Shown: positions 20,015 to 30,348 of the stretch, one piece after another
Layout of the letters: each line of letters opens with the position of its first letter
How positions within the stretch are numbered: position 1 is the first letter of the stretch
Origin: an uncultured Flammeovirgaceae bacterium
GTDB taxonomy: Bacteria; Bacteroidota; Bacteroidia; Cytophagales; Cyclobacteriaceae
Direction of reading: 5' to 3'
Length of the DNA stretch: 64,000 nt
Assembly: GCA_913045135.1 (NCBI GenBank)
Contig: CAJWQD010000005.1
Span: 1 to 64,000 of the forward strand
The notes under the pieces: model-generated
The model's database searches: none
Seen by the model: only the letters and a program-made list of their open reading frames with translations
Told to the model about the DNA's origin: nothing
Translations under genes and position numbers: made by a program

Positions 20015-23000
20015 CTAAAAACCGTCGTCATCATCATCTTCTGTGATATCTAAAAACTCATCAAATGCATCAGGGTAGGTAAGTTTGAATGGGGCTTCTA
20101 TGTCTAGGTAAACTTTTCGAAAAGTATTTATATATTTTAGGGTTTCAGTTTCTTCACCTGCAACTAAAATGAGCTGTCCAGGCTTAACCTTACCACTACT
20201 TTCATTTCTTTTTATTCCAGCATTAAATTCAGAATTTGAAGAATAAGCCATGAGACTATTATCCTGATAATTAAAATAATACCAGCTACCCGGAGCAGCT
20301 TGGATAAATAAATTTAATATATCATTACCGAAATCGTCTTTTTTAATTTCTAGAAAACCATCCACTTGTGTATTTATATCATCACCAAATATGTTAGAAA
20401 TAGCTATTTTAGAAGTATTATACCATGCGTTTTCATCAGGGTTCCAATTCATTTTCACTCCGGAGATCACTAAAAATTTGTTTAGCAGTTCAGAGATTCC
20501 AACCAAAGGAGTATATTCTTTTTGGTTGTCTTCTTGGTATTTTTTTGTACTTTCATCACCAATGAGATTACTTATTTTTAGTAAATTTTTTGTGTTAAGC
20601 TCATTGGCAAGCTCTCCACCCAATCGAGCTAAAATGTCAAGTAAATCGACAGATATTAATTCAGCAAGTGCATTTTTTAGATTGACATCAATTATTAAAG
20701 CAGCATCAAGTGTGCAAATACTTGATGCTGCATCTAAGGTTCCTATTACTGAAGCAGATAGATTTAGTTTATTTTCCTTAACATTGAAGAATTTCATTTT
20801 GCCTTCAAAACTGTAAGATTGAGTTGAATCATTGTAGATAAATGTTTGCCCATCATAGGCTTTACCTATTGACTTCAAAGGCTCTTCAATGATGTAGTTT
20901 CTTGAATTAATATCATATTTTACCATCCCTTTGGCTAGAAAATAATCGTGGTTTTTTTTATTTTTTTTATTTTCAATAAAGGTTGGGTATAAACGTCCTC
21001 TCATATCCTCGTGAAGCCCTGCTATTAATGGGGCGCCATCTTCAAAAGTTTCTTTATTGAGGTCAAAAACTACTTCAGCGATCTCTTCATCTTGTTCATA
21101 AGTAACCCAAAGGTTATATGCAGGGATATTAGTAAATTCAGGCTGAATAAATCCATCTAATTCTAAAGCTTGTTTATATGTTTTAAGGGTTACCTTACCT
21201 TTATAGGCGAATCCTGGGGCAATTTCAATGTCTCCGCTCTTAGTTATTCCCGTAGCTTGAGTATAGTACTTTAATTCCTGAGTTTCTGAATTTTTTTTAC
21301 GACTAAATCGACGTATTTGTGTATTCTTTTCGGTGGTATCCGTTGTAAAATAGCGTTTTTTAACACTTAAATCATACATTGGGATTTTGCTCGTATCACC
21401 TTTTGTAGATGCTACATAATTGGCTTGTGCATTGAAATTATTTTTCGAAACAATGTTTATTTTAGCATCTGTGAGAAAGTGGTATAAATCGGTCGATTCA
21501 AAGATGATTTTTGCATTTTGAAAGGTTTCTAACTCCGAATTAAATTTTATGGTTGTTTCATTATTTTCAGGAACAATTTTCGCATCGGCTACAAGTATGT
21601 AGGGTATACCTTGAACAATTAATTCGGATGTCTTGATATCGTAAATGGCATTTGTCCCATTGAAGACTAATGAATCTAGATCAGGGCGTGTTGAATAAAA
21701 ATAAGAATCTATTAAATCAACATTATCTGGTTTTTTCATTGTTACTACTGAATCTTCCAAAAACCACGTTGCATTGACAATAGATGTCTTCATAGCGGCA
21801 TAGGGAAAAGTAAAAGCAGCATCACGAGCCTGTTCGATATTTATGGAGGCTATATTTTTTTCAAGGTTAAATTTTACATAAGTATCCTCTCCAACCATGG
21901 CGGGTTGATCAATTTGGTTTGAAAGGATTTGAAATTTACTGTTCCGTGCTTCAAAATTTTTTTCTTCGAATGTCATTTGTTTTGATTCTGTAATTGAACC
22001 ACGAGTAAAAAAGCGTCCTGCACCGTAAACACCTGCTTGGGTGAGGTTAACGCTACCTACCAATTGGGCTGATTTCGTATAAAAATTAAAGGGCTCACCA
22101 ATGGTAATTAGATACATACTATCTTTTCTTGGATACCAACTCATTCTAAAATTTCCAAGATCAGCTTGAGGGAAGTTTAAGGATTTTACCTGGCCGGGAT
22201 CAATATATCCTTTATATCCATCTGTAGTTACAGAATCGGAATAATAAATAAAATCATCAGAAAAAAGATGGCTATGTATAAAGTCAATTTTTCCAGTTCC
22301 TCTAATTCCATTGTTACTTAACCTGATGGTTTCATAAGTTTTGGCGGGGGTTCCATATAGATTGTAGCCTTCTTTTGGAATTTCATGATTAAATCCTAAG
22401 GATTGATCTTCCATAATAATTAATGAATCCTCGAAAACTGGAAAAATTCCTCCGGAGTTAAATGAACCTGGGAAAATTAAATTTTCAGTGCTATCACTGT
22501 CAATATCATCAAACTTTTTAGGCCTGACTATAAATACAATTGATGAATCATAAGCGCCGTTGAGTATTTCAGGTTGATTGAAAAAAACTAAGCCATCAGT
22601 ATTGGAGACAAAATAAGGGTATTTATTACTTTCTTCTCGTCCAGATCGATTATTGGGCATATTTAAATATACGATTCCACTTGTTTGTTCAATGTGATTT
22701 GACAGAGCACCGTAAGAGCCATCGGAATTAGACAATCTTAAATCAACAGAATCAATATGTCTTAAGTTTATGAGAAATTTGTCATAATCAAATTGAAAAC
22801 TACGGCCTTTGTAATCAAATTGACCTAAAGTAACACCACCATTGAAAATGATTTCACGATTCTCTCTTATTGAAATTTTCCCATTTTCGGGTGTAATAGA
22901 GCCTTTGTAATCCGCAGTTACCCAAAACTTTTTAACGCCATTTACATTTAAATACATGGAGTCTAGATTGAATGAAGTATTGAATCCTTTGGCCATTTTA

Positions 23001-24832
23001 GATGAAATAAAAACATTATCAAAGTCCCTTTTTTTCGCAGCAGCTTCGTAATAAAGGAAAGCCCGCGGTAATAATTTAACATGACCTGTTTTGGTATTAT
23101 AGCTTGCAAACCCATAAGTACTCAATATTTTCATAGCACCTTTGACTAGCCGAATATCGAGATCATATTCACTGCTCAGCTCGAATTCGTTGAACTCTGT
23201 TAGTCTATATTTATGTGCATAAAAGACTGAAAGGCCAATAGGATGAAAACTATAAGGCCCGTTTAGTCCTTGATAACGGTTTAAGTTAAAAAAGTCAGAG
23301 GACTCAAAAGTTGCGGGTAAAATTCCGGCACCATTGGCCATTTTAAAATTAATAGAGTCATAATTTAATGGCCAGATTAATTGGTCCGCACTTATTAGTA
23401 TATCGTGATAGGAATCATAAAAGGGCGTGACATCATATTTTTTTTCTCGCCAAACGATCAGTTGGTTTTCTCTGCTATTGTAACGCATGGATATACCTGG
23501 ATGAAAAAGTGAATCTGAATTTACAATAATTGAAATTTCACTGTCATGAGCTGAAATAACAGAATCTTTAAAATGAAATGTTTCTGACTTAATGATAGCT
23601 TTTCTACCATTGCCATCAAGAATAATTAACTCACCCCGGGCCTTGTTGATTGCCGTTCCAATGAACCTATTTCCTTTAAGTTGAATACCGCCCTGATATT
23701 GAACTTTTCCATCAAAAAAGGAGAGTTTTATATTATTTTCATATGAGGTAAATTCAATTGAATTTTTTGTATTTTGTTGAATACTTTTTTTTGGTTTGTA
23801 CTTGAATGTTCCTGATATGGAATCAGAGAAAAGATCTGGAAAAATTAGTGTGGCATTAGGCGTCCAAAAATCCCCTTGATCCACTCGAAAATTAAAGTCT
23901 CCCAGCTTTACTTTAGCACCTGTCATTTTTTTATATCTTTTTGGCCAATTAATAGTTGCTGAAGATCCTGCAAATCGGCGATCTTTGAAGATATGATTTC
24001 CTATTATGTTATCAATTTTTAAAGAATCAAATGGGGAGGAAAGCATTAATGATGCTTGATTTAGATGAAGGAAGGGTCCGGAAATAATCGCAGGACGATA
24101 TTTGGCTTTTTTTAAGGCAACATAATCTATTTCATAACTGTAAGTAGCTGTTCTTCTTGGAGTGGGATCACTATTGGTTTGGGCCAAGTTATTATTGGTT
24201 TCATCGTCCCAATTCTCCTCATCACTTGGCCAATCATTTGCATCATCATTCCAACTCTCCTCATTATTTGACCAGTCATTGTTTTCGGAGGGGTCTGTTG
24301 GTTGAGAGATCTCTAGAATCTGATCCTCAATGAGCGTCGTGGCTTCTCCGAGGAAATCAAAGGAATATTCGGGATTTATGGTTTTAGAGATGAAAAATTT
24401 ACTCTTATAAAGATTATGACTTTTGATAAATTCATTAAGCCCCTTTTGAAAATTAGTATATTCTTGTTTGCTAAGCGTTTCTAAGGAAGAAAATGATATC
24501 GCTAAAATAGCATCAATTTGTGTGGCAGGCAGTTTTTGTATTAAAGGTAGGCCTGTAATGAACTCAAATAATAAGATGTAATTGGTCCTACTAAAGCGTT
24601 TATTTCCCATTCCTTGTATGATGACAATAAGTTTTTCTTTTTGCCTTTGATTAAATTGCTCCCTCCATGAATCGTCAAAGGAGTCTATTATTTTTAACGA
24701 TCTTTTGGTATTTGTGGTTTCGAGAAATTGAAGTGCTTGTTTTTTAAAAGTTTCAAGATCATTTGAGAAACTTTGTGCTGATACCTTCCAGGTAAAAAGT
24801 AAGAGGGAGAAAGCAAAAAAGATGTTTTTCAT
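20015..24832 (-). CDS. Very large exported protein of unknown function (1605 aa)
   Basis: Signal peptide MKNIFFAFSLLLFTWKVSA; long uninterrupted ORF with recurrent beta-rich segments; acidic C-terminal tail TEDDDDDGF. Confidence 0.85.
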   Translation of the reverse strand: MKNIFFAFSLLLFTWKVSAQSFSNDLETFKKQALQFLETTNTKRSLKIIDSFDDSWREQFNQRQKEKLIVIIQGMGNKRFSRTNYILLFEFITGLPLIQKLPATQIDAILAISFSSLETLSKQEYTNFQKGLNEFIKSHNLYKSKFFISKTINPEYSFDFLGEATTLIEDQILEISQPTDPSENNDWSNNEESWNDDANDWPSDEENWDDETNNNLAQTNSDPTPRRTATYSYEIDYVALKKAKYRPAIISGPFLHLNQASLMLSSPFDSLKIDNIIGNHIFKDRRFAGSSATINWPKRYKKMTGAKVKLGDFNFRVDQGDFWTPNATLIFPDLFSDSISGTFKYKPKKSIQQNTKNSIEFTSYENNIKLSFFDGKVQYQGGIQLKGNRFIGTAINKARGELIILDGNGRKAIIKSETFHFKDSVISAHDSEISIIVNSDSLFHPGISMRYNSRENQLIVWREKKYDVTPFYDSYHDILISADQLIWPLNYDSINFKMANGAGILPATFESSDFFNLNRYQGLNGPYSFHPIGLSVFYAHKYRLTEFNEFELSSEYDLDIRLVKGAMKILSTYGFASYNTKTGHVKLLPRAFLYYEAAAKKRDFDNVFISSKMAKGFNTSFNLDSMYLNVNGVKKFWVTADYKGSITPENGKISIRENREIIFNGGVTLGQFDYKGRSFQFDYDKFLINLRHIDSVDLRLSNSDGSYGALSNHIEQTSGIVYLNMPNNRSGREESNKYPYFVSNTDGLVFFNQPEILNGAYDSSIVFIVRPKKFDDIDSDSTENLIFPGSFNSGGIFPVFEDSLIIMEDQSLGFNHEIPKEGYNLYGTPAKTYETIRLSNNGIRGTGKIDFIHSHLFSDDFIYYSDSVTTDGYKGYIDPGQVKSLNFPQADLGNFRMSWYPRKDSMYLITIGEPFNFYTKSAQLVGSVNLTQAGVYGAGRFFTRGSITESKQMTFEEKNFEARNSKFQILSNQIDQPAMVGEDTYVKFNLEKNIASINIEQARDAAFTFPYAAMKTSIVNATWFLEDSVVTMKKPDNVDLIDSYFYSTRPDLDSLVFNGTNAIYDIKTSELIVQGIPYILVADAKIVPENNETTIKFNSELETFQNAKIIFESTDLYHFLTDAKINIVSKNNFNAQANYVASTKGDTSKIPMYDLSVKKRYFTTDTTEKNTQIRRFSRKKNSETQELKYYTQATGITKSGDIEIAPGFAYKGKVTLKTYKQALELDGFIQPEFTNIPAYNLWVTYEQDEEIAEVVFDLNKETFEDGAPLIAGLHEDMRGRLYPTFIENKKNKKNHDYFLAKGMVKYDINSRNYIIEEPLKSIGKAYDGQTFIYNDSTQSYSFEGKMKFFNVKENKLNLSASVIGTLDAASSICTLDAALIIDVNLKNALAELISVDLLDILARLGGELANELNTKNLLKISNLIGDESTKKYQEDNQKEYTPLVGISELLNKFLVISGVKMNWNPDENAWYNTSKIAISNIFGDDINTQVDGFLEIKKDDFGNDILNLFIQAAPGSWYYFNYQDNSLMAYSSNSEFNAGIKRNESSGKVKPGQLILVAGEETETLKYINTFRKVYLDIEAPFKLTYPDAFDEFLDITEDDDDDGF
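24197..24280 (-). repeat. Two 42-nt tandem units encoding NDWSNNEESWNDDA / NDWPSDEENWDDET
   Basis: Adjacent units read directly on the minus strand inside the 1605-aa ORF. Confidence 0.85.
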
Positions 24833-24863
24833 TGCTTAAATCTAAATAAATCACTCACGATAA

Positions 24864-25694
24864 TCACTTTCTTTTCCTTAAAACGATGACGACCCAAAGA
24901 TTCTTGCATTTTTGCTGTATTTGTTTGAGACCCAGTTTTTCGGCTTTAGTACAAATTTCAGGAGCATCTTTTTCATGAAAACCACTTAAGACTAAAATAC
25001 CGTCTAAGTTAAGTAGACGTACATATTCTGGCATCTCACTCAAAAGCACGTTTTTATTTATGTTGGCAATGATAATATCTGCTTGGTCTTTGAGGGCTAA
25101 ATCTCGAACCACACCTTTGAATACTTTCCCTGAGCAATCATTGAGATTAAAGTTTTTTTCGGCATTTTCAATACACCAATCATCAACGTCTGTCGCAATT
25201 ATATGCGAGGCTCCTAGTTGATGGGCTAAAATGGATAAGATTCCGGTGCCTGTGCCAAAGTCATAAATTTTTTTTTGATGATGATTGATTGATAATTGTA
25301 TTTCAAGTATCAATGAGGTTGTGGCATGATGCCCTGTACCAAAAGACATTTTGGGATGTATCACAATTTGATGTTTATAATTATCTTGGGGTTTATGGAA
25401 AATAGCACGAATTATGATTTTATCAGCGATAACAACGGGTTCATAATTTTTTTCCCAATCTTTATTCCAATTGATACGAGCAATGGCTTCAGTGGTGTAG
25501 GAAATGGTTCCTGATTTTTGATACTTCTTTACGAGGCTATTAAGGATAGATTGGTTAAAATTCACTTCTTCGCAGTAGGCACTAAAACCTGTTTGATGTT
25601 CCTCAAATGAATCGTAGCTCAGCATAGATAATTCTGCAACCAGAAAGTCATTTAAGGAGGGATCACAAATAAAATGAACACCCTTAAAGCTCAT
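24864..25694 (-). CDS. prmA: Ribosomal protein L11 methyltransferase
   Basis: KMSFGTGHHATTSLILE, DFGTGTGILSILA, IIANINKNVL motifs. Confidence 0.96.
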   Translation of the reverse strand: MSFKGVHFICDPSLNDFLVAELSMLSYDSFEEHQTGFSAYCEEVNFNQSILNSLVKKYQKSGTISYTTEAIARINWNKDWEKNYEPVVIADKIIIRAIFHKPQDNYKHQIVIHPKMSFGTGHHATTSLILEIQLSINHHQKKIYDFGTGTGILSILAHQLGASHIIATDVDDWCIENAEKNFNLNDCSGKVFKGVVRDLALKDQADIIIANINKNVLLSEMPEYVRLLNLDGILVLSGFHEKDAPEICTKAEKLGLKQIQQKCKNLWVVIVLRKRK

Positions 25695-26011
25695 CTTGAG
25701 CAGCCTGCAAAAGATTCAAATTCCGTGAAATAGACGATAAAGTCAGCTTCGCTTCTATTATGGGTAAAGTAAATTTTGAAACGGGCAAAGTCTTTTTTAT
25801 CTTCAAAATACCACATTCCAGGTTTGTTTGCGTAAAGTCGATTTTGTTGTTCGTAAACGAGAAGATCGGCCGTAACCTCTGACAATTCTTCAAAGATAAT
25901 TAAATCTGCGAGGTAGGGTTCATTTACTTCATATACGCTCCCGTAGGCTTGACAGATTAAAGATTGATTAGGAGCAAAAAAGAGATGTATCGCACTAACT
26001 AGGATCCACAT
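25691..26011 (-). CDS. Small exported protein resembling the DUF6150 / 7(1) septoil knot type
   Basis: Repeating ADLIIFE / ADLLVYE / ARFKIYFT / ADFIVYFT strands with GMWYFEDK; better start MWILVSAIHLFFAP at 26011 (track start 26050 overlaps tpiA). Confidence 0.6.
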   Translation of the reverse strand: MWILVSAIHLFFAPNQSLICQAYGSVYEVNEPYLADLIIFEELSEVTADLLVYEQQNRLYANKPGMWYFEDKKDFARFKIYFTHNRSEADFIVYFTEFESFAGCSR

Positions 26012-26012
26012 T

Positions 26013-26774
26013 TTAGAATGACTTAGCGATGTCAATAAACCCCTCAGCATCTAAGCTCGCACCACCGATCAACCCACCATCAACATCAGGGCATGAAAAA
26101 AGACTTTGGGCATTTTCCGGCTTGACACTTCCTCCATACAATATAGGGATCTTTTTGGCGATACTGTCACCGTATTTTTTTGTGATTATGTCACGAATGA
26201 AATGATGCATTTCTTGTGCTTCCTCGCTTGAAGCGGTGACACCTGTTCCGATGGCCCAAACAGGTTCATAGGCAATGACCAGTTTAGCGAATTCAATAAC
26301 ATTGAGTTCAAATAAGCTAGAGGATAGTTGTTCTTTGACAAGATCGAAGTGGGCATTTTCTTGTCTCTTTGCTAGTTTTTCTCCACAACAAAAAATCGGG
26401 GTCATTTGATGTTTTAGTACAATTCGCGTTTTAGTTTCGAGTTCAGCATAGGATTCTTTGTAGTATTCCCTACGTTCGCTGTGGCCTAATACCACACAAT
26501 CTACCCCTAAGTATTGAAGCATTGGAGCAGAAATCTCACCAGTATATGCTCCTGATACTTCTTTATGACAATTTTGAGCAGCGATCAATATATTTTTTGT
26601 TGGGGGTATTATTTTTTTAATACTTTCTATGTGTGTGAAAGGAACAGACATAATAATCGTCGTATCTGACAATGATTCATCTTGAGCCATATGAATCACT
26701 TGGGAAGCTAGCTTTAGTCCTTCCTCGGGTGTAGTATTCATTTTCCAATTTCCAGCAGCAATTTTTTTTCTCAT
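26013..26774 (-). CDS. tpiA: Triose-phosphate isomerase
   Basis: AAGNWKMNTT, LGHSERREY, AYEPVWAIGTG, YGGSVKPEN. Confidence 0.98.
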   Translation of the reverse strand: MRKKIAAGNWKMNTTPEEGLKLASQVIHMAQDESLSDTTIIMSVPFTHIESIKKIIPPTKNILIAAQNCHKEVSGAYTGEISAPMLQYLGVDCVVLGHSERREYYKESYAELETKTRIVLKHQMTPIFCCGEKLAKRQENAHFDLVKEQLSSSLFELNVIEFAKLVIAYEPVWAIGTGVTASSEEAQEMHHFIRDIITKKYGDSIAKKIPILYGGSVKPENAQSLFSCPDVDGGLIGGASLDAEGFIDIAKSF

Positions 26775-26776
26775 GA

Positions 26777-29599
26777 TTATATTTTTTCCTTTAAATAACG
26801 AGCAGTATAATTTCTTTTCTTCAATTTAATCATATCTTCGGGAAGCCCCGCAAAATTAATAAATCCTCCATTCTCACCACCTTCCGGTCCCAAATCAATA
26901 ATCCAATCTGCATTTTTGATGACCTCAATATTGTGCTCTATGAGCACTGCTGAATTTCGTTTGTTTATTAATGCATTGATTGAGTTGAGTAATTTTTCGA
27001 TGTCGTGAAAATGTAAGCCAGTGGTGGGCTCATCAAATAAAAATAATGTATGATCATTTTTATTCCCTCCTTTTTTACCGAGGAAAGAGGCCAGTTTAAC
27101 TCGCTGGGCCTCCCCTCCACTTAGGGAGCTTGATGATTGACCCAATTTTACATAACCTAGTCCGACATCATCTAAAGGTTTAATTTTATTGTAGATATTT
27201 TTTTTATCTGAGAAAAAAACCAGTGCTTCTGATACTGTTAGATTTAAAATTTCATTGATATTTTTTTGTTGATAACAAACTTCAAGAATTTCTTTTTTAA
27301 ACCTTTGACCTTTACAACTATCACAGGTTAAATGTAGATCTGCCATGAATTGCATTTCTATTTTTACCGTACCCTCTCCTTCGCAAGTATCACATCGACC
27401 CCCGATCACATTAAATGAAAAAAAAGCAGGCTTGAATCGGTTCTTAATGGAGATGGGTTGCTCAGAAAATAGTTGTCTTATATGGTCATAGGCTTTCACG
27501 TAAGTAACGGGATTAGATCTGGAGCTTTTGCCAATAGGGTTTTGATCTATAAACTCGATATGATTTACTTTTTGATAATCTCCATCTAGTTTATCAAACT
27601 TACCAGTAGCTCCAGTATTCAATCCGAGTATTTTCCCTAGGGAGGGATAAAGAATTTTTTTAATTAATGTTGACTTTCCAGAACCACTTACACCTGTGAC
27701 TACGGTCATTATCCCCAATGGAATCTTGACATCAATATTCTTGAGATTGTTTTCTTTGGCTTTCTTGATAAGAATGGATTGATTCCAACTTCTTCTTGAG
27801 CTTGGAATAGGAATTTCCTCTTTTTTAAGCAAATAATCTAGTGTCAAAGAAGATTCATGTTGTGTTTTTGCGTCTTGGTAATGACCTTGAAAAATAAGAT
27901 TTCCCCCATGCCTTCCCGCACCGGGTCCAATGTCAATAATCTGATCTGCAGCTAACATTATTTTTTCCTCATGTTCCACTACAATAACGGTATTTCCAAG
28001 ATTTTTTAAACTAATCAACACTTCTATCAGTTTATCTGTATCTCTTGGATGCAGTCCAATGCTAGGCTCGTCAAGAATATACATGGATCCAACCAAGGCA
28101 CTTCCAAGTGAAGTGGAAAGTTTGATTCTTTGAAATTCTCCCCCCGAAAGGCTTGAGGTGAGCCTATTAAGCGTTAGATAGCCTAACCCTACTTGTTCAA
28201 GATAGTTGAGCCTATTAAATATTTCGGTAAATAATCGCTGACTGATTTTGGTATCATGATCAGATAAATTGATTTCACGAAGTTTAGGGATTAAATCAGC
28301 TACGGGAATCAATACCATTTCAGTTATGGACATGCCTCCTATTTTGACATAATGAGCATCTTTTCTAATACGGGTACCTTTACAATCGGGGCATTTAGTT
28401 TTCCCTCGATAGCGAGCGAGCATTACTCGGTATTGAATTTTATGAGGTTTGGATGCTAAAAAAGAGAAAAAGGCATTTAAACCTTCGAAATATTCATTGC
28501 CATCCCACAATAATTGATATTGTGCTGAGGTTAATTCACTGACGGGTCTGTGAATGGGGAAATCAAATTTAATACCATGTTTAAGTAAGGGTTCAACCCA
28601 CTTTTTCATGGTTTCACCCCGCCAAGGAACCAAGGCTTTTTCAAAAACAGATAGATTTTTGTCAGGAATTACACGTTCTGGATCGATACCTAAAATCATT
28701 CCAAATCCATCGCATTTTCGGCATGCGCCATAAGGATTATTGAAGCTAAATAAATTGACTGTAGGGAGTTCAAATGATATCTCGTCCAGTTCTAGTCGAT
28801 TGGAAAATTTAACTTTTTCGATTCCAACAACTTCGATATTGCAAACTCCTTCTCCTTCAAAAAAGGCTGTTTGAATGGAGTCACTGAATCTGAATATAGC
28901 TTCTTCATCTTTTTTGCTAATGACTCGGTCTATTAATATTTCTAAGGATTTATTATTTAGTTTTTTAATGGATAATTCTTCAATGAGTAACATTTTTTGG
29001 TCACAAATAATACGGGTATAGCCTTTGCTAAGCAATATTTTTAACTCATCTTCTACCGTCCTTTTTTTATGAATATTGAGAGGTGCCGAAATGATTATTT
29101 TAAGATTTTCAGGTTGAGATAAGATATAATCAACCACATCGGTTACTGTGTCTTTTTTTACCTCATTTCCTGACTTTGGTGAATATATTTTGCCTATTCT
29201 GGTATACAAAAGTTTGAGGTAGTCATAGATTTCGGTCGTAGTGCCTACTGTAGATCTTGTATTTCGGGTGTTTACTTTTTGCTCAATAGCGATCGCAGGA
29301 GATATACCTTTGATATAATCTACCTCTGGTTTCTCAATACGCCCAAGAAACTGCCGGGCATAGGCGCTTAAACTTTCAACATATTTGCGCTGACCTTCAG
29401 CAAAAAGCGTATCAAAAGCCAAACTAGATTTTCCAGATCCGGACAGTCCGGTGATGACGACCATTTTATTCCTAGGAATAGCAATGTCCAAATTTTTCAA
29501 ATTATTGACACGTGCTCCTTTGATGATGATGTGTTTTTTGGTGTCGAGAAGTTCTAATTTTTGTTCTATTGACATTTGTTTATAGTAGGCTAAGTCCAA
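26777..29599 (-). CDS. uvrA: Excinuclease ABC subunit A
   Basis: Two Walker A (GLSGSGKSS, GVSGSGKST), two LSGGE signatures, zinc-finger CxxC pairs. Confidence 0.98.
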   Translation of the reverse strand: MDLAYYKQMSIEQKLELLDTKKHIIIKGARVNNLKNLDIAIPRNKMVVITGLSGSGKSSLAFDTLFAEGQRKYVESLSAYARQFLGRIEKPEVDYIKGISPAIAIEQKVNTRNTRSTVGTTTEIYDYLKLLYTRIGKIYSPKSGNEVKKDTVTDVVDYILSQPENLKIIISAPLNIHKKRTVEDELKILLSKGYTRIICDQKMLLIEELSIKKLNNKSLEILIDRVISKKDEEAIFRFSDSIQTAFFEGEGVCNIEVVGIEKVKFSNRLELDEISFELPTVNLFSFNNPYGACRKCDGFGMILGIDPERVIPDKNLSVFEKALVPWRGETMKKWVEPLLKHGIKFDFPIHRPVSELTSAQYQLLWDGNEYFEGLNAFFSFLASKPHKIQYRVMLARYRGKTKCPDCKGTRIRKDAHYVKIGGMSITEMVLIPVADLIPKLREINLSDHDTKISQRLFTEIFNRLNYLEQVGLGYLTLNRLTSSLSGGEFQRIKLSTSLGSALVGSMYILDEPSIGLHPRDTDKLIEVLISLKNLGNTVIVVEHEEKIMLAADQIIDIGPGAGRHGGNLIFQGHYQDAKTQHESSLTLDYLLKKEEIPIPSSRRSWNQSILIKKAKENNLKNIDVKIPLGIMTVVTGVSGSGKSTLIKKILYPSLGKILGLNTGATGKFDKLDGDYQKVNHIEFIDQNPIGKSSRSNPVTYVKAYDHIRQLFSEQPISIKNRFKPAFFSFNVIGGRCDTCEGEGTVKIEMQFMADLHLTCDSCKGQRFKKEILEVCYQQKNINEILNLTVSEALVFFSDKKNIYNKIKPLDDVGLGYVKLGQSSSSLSGGEAQRVKLASFLGKKGGNKNDHTLFLFDEPTTGLHFHDIEKLLNSINALINKRNSAVLIEHNIEVIKNADWIIDLGPEGGENGGFINFAGLPEDMIKLKKRNYTARYLKEKI

Positions 29600-29640
29600 A
29601 GAAATTGATCTGACTGCAAAAATAGATATTGTACTTGATT

Positions 29641-29671
29641 TTTGGTAGCAAACTAAAATTCTATATACTTG
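29641..29671 (+). promoter_or_regulatory. Predicted Bacteroidota housekeeping promoter for the ECF sigma gene
   Basis: TTTG-N19-TATACTTG, close to the -33 TTTG / -7 TAnnTTTG consensus. Confidence 0.6.
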
Positions 29672-29748
29672 CAGAAGTAATTAAATCTTTTTTCACGCAA
29701 ACAAAACAATTTGGTATAGACTTCTACGTTCACTAATAGTTGATAATA

Positions 29749-30348
29749 ATGAAAAATGTAGAAATGAGTGACAGCCATTTGCTGTCCCACTATGCCAAAG
29801 GCGACGAACAAGCCTTCAGCATTTTGTTAAACCGTCATAAAGACAGGGTTTACACCACCATATATTTAATTGTTAAAGATAGCTACCTTGCAGAAGATAT
29901 ACTGCAAGAAGCATTTATAAAGGCCATTACAATGATTAAATCTAGTCGCTATAACGATGAGGGAAAGTTTCTCCCTTGGATCTTAAGGATCGCACATAAT
30001 ATGGCCATTGATCAATTTAGAAAGACCAAAAGATCACCTTTAATTGTCACTGAAGATGGAAGTAATATTTTTAATACGCTAGCATTTTCAGAGACTTCCA
30101 CAGAGGATATTCAGATTAAACAAGATACCCATGAGTTGCTTAAAACACATATTGAGGGGCTTCCAGATTTACAGCGTGAAGTATTGGTAATGCGGCACTA
30201 CATGCAAATGAGCTTCCAAGAGATAGCAGTAGCTACAAATGTCAGTATAAATACAGCACTAGGAAGAATGAGGTATGCTTTAATTAACTTAAGAAAAAAA
30301 TGGAGGCAAAATACCAACACTTATGACCTCAAACTTCACAACTTATGA
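29749..30348 (+). CDS. RNA polymerase ECF-type sigma-70 factor
   Basis: Region 2 DSYLAEDILQEAFIKA...FLPWILRIAHNMAIDQFRKTKR; region 4 LVMRHYMQMSFQEIAVATNVSINTALGRMRYALINLRK; start set at ATG 29749 rather than TTG 29740. Confidence 0.95.
   Translation: MKNVEMSDSHLLSHYAKGDEQAFSILLNRHKDRVYTTIYLIVKDSYLAEDILQEAFIKAITMIKSSRYNDEGKFLPWILRIAHNMAIDQFRKTKRSPLIVTEDGSNIFNTLAFSETSTEDIQIKQDTHELLKTHIEGLPDLQREVLVMRHYMQMSFQEIAVATNVSINTALGRMRYALINLRKKWRQNTNTYDLKLHNL

Noticed and set aside
20391-20816. 141-aa plus-strand ORF inside the 1605-aa gene
   Set aside because: Antisense shadow ORF; Ser/Phe-rich composition reflects the complementary strand.
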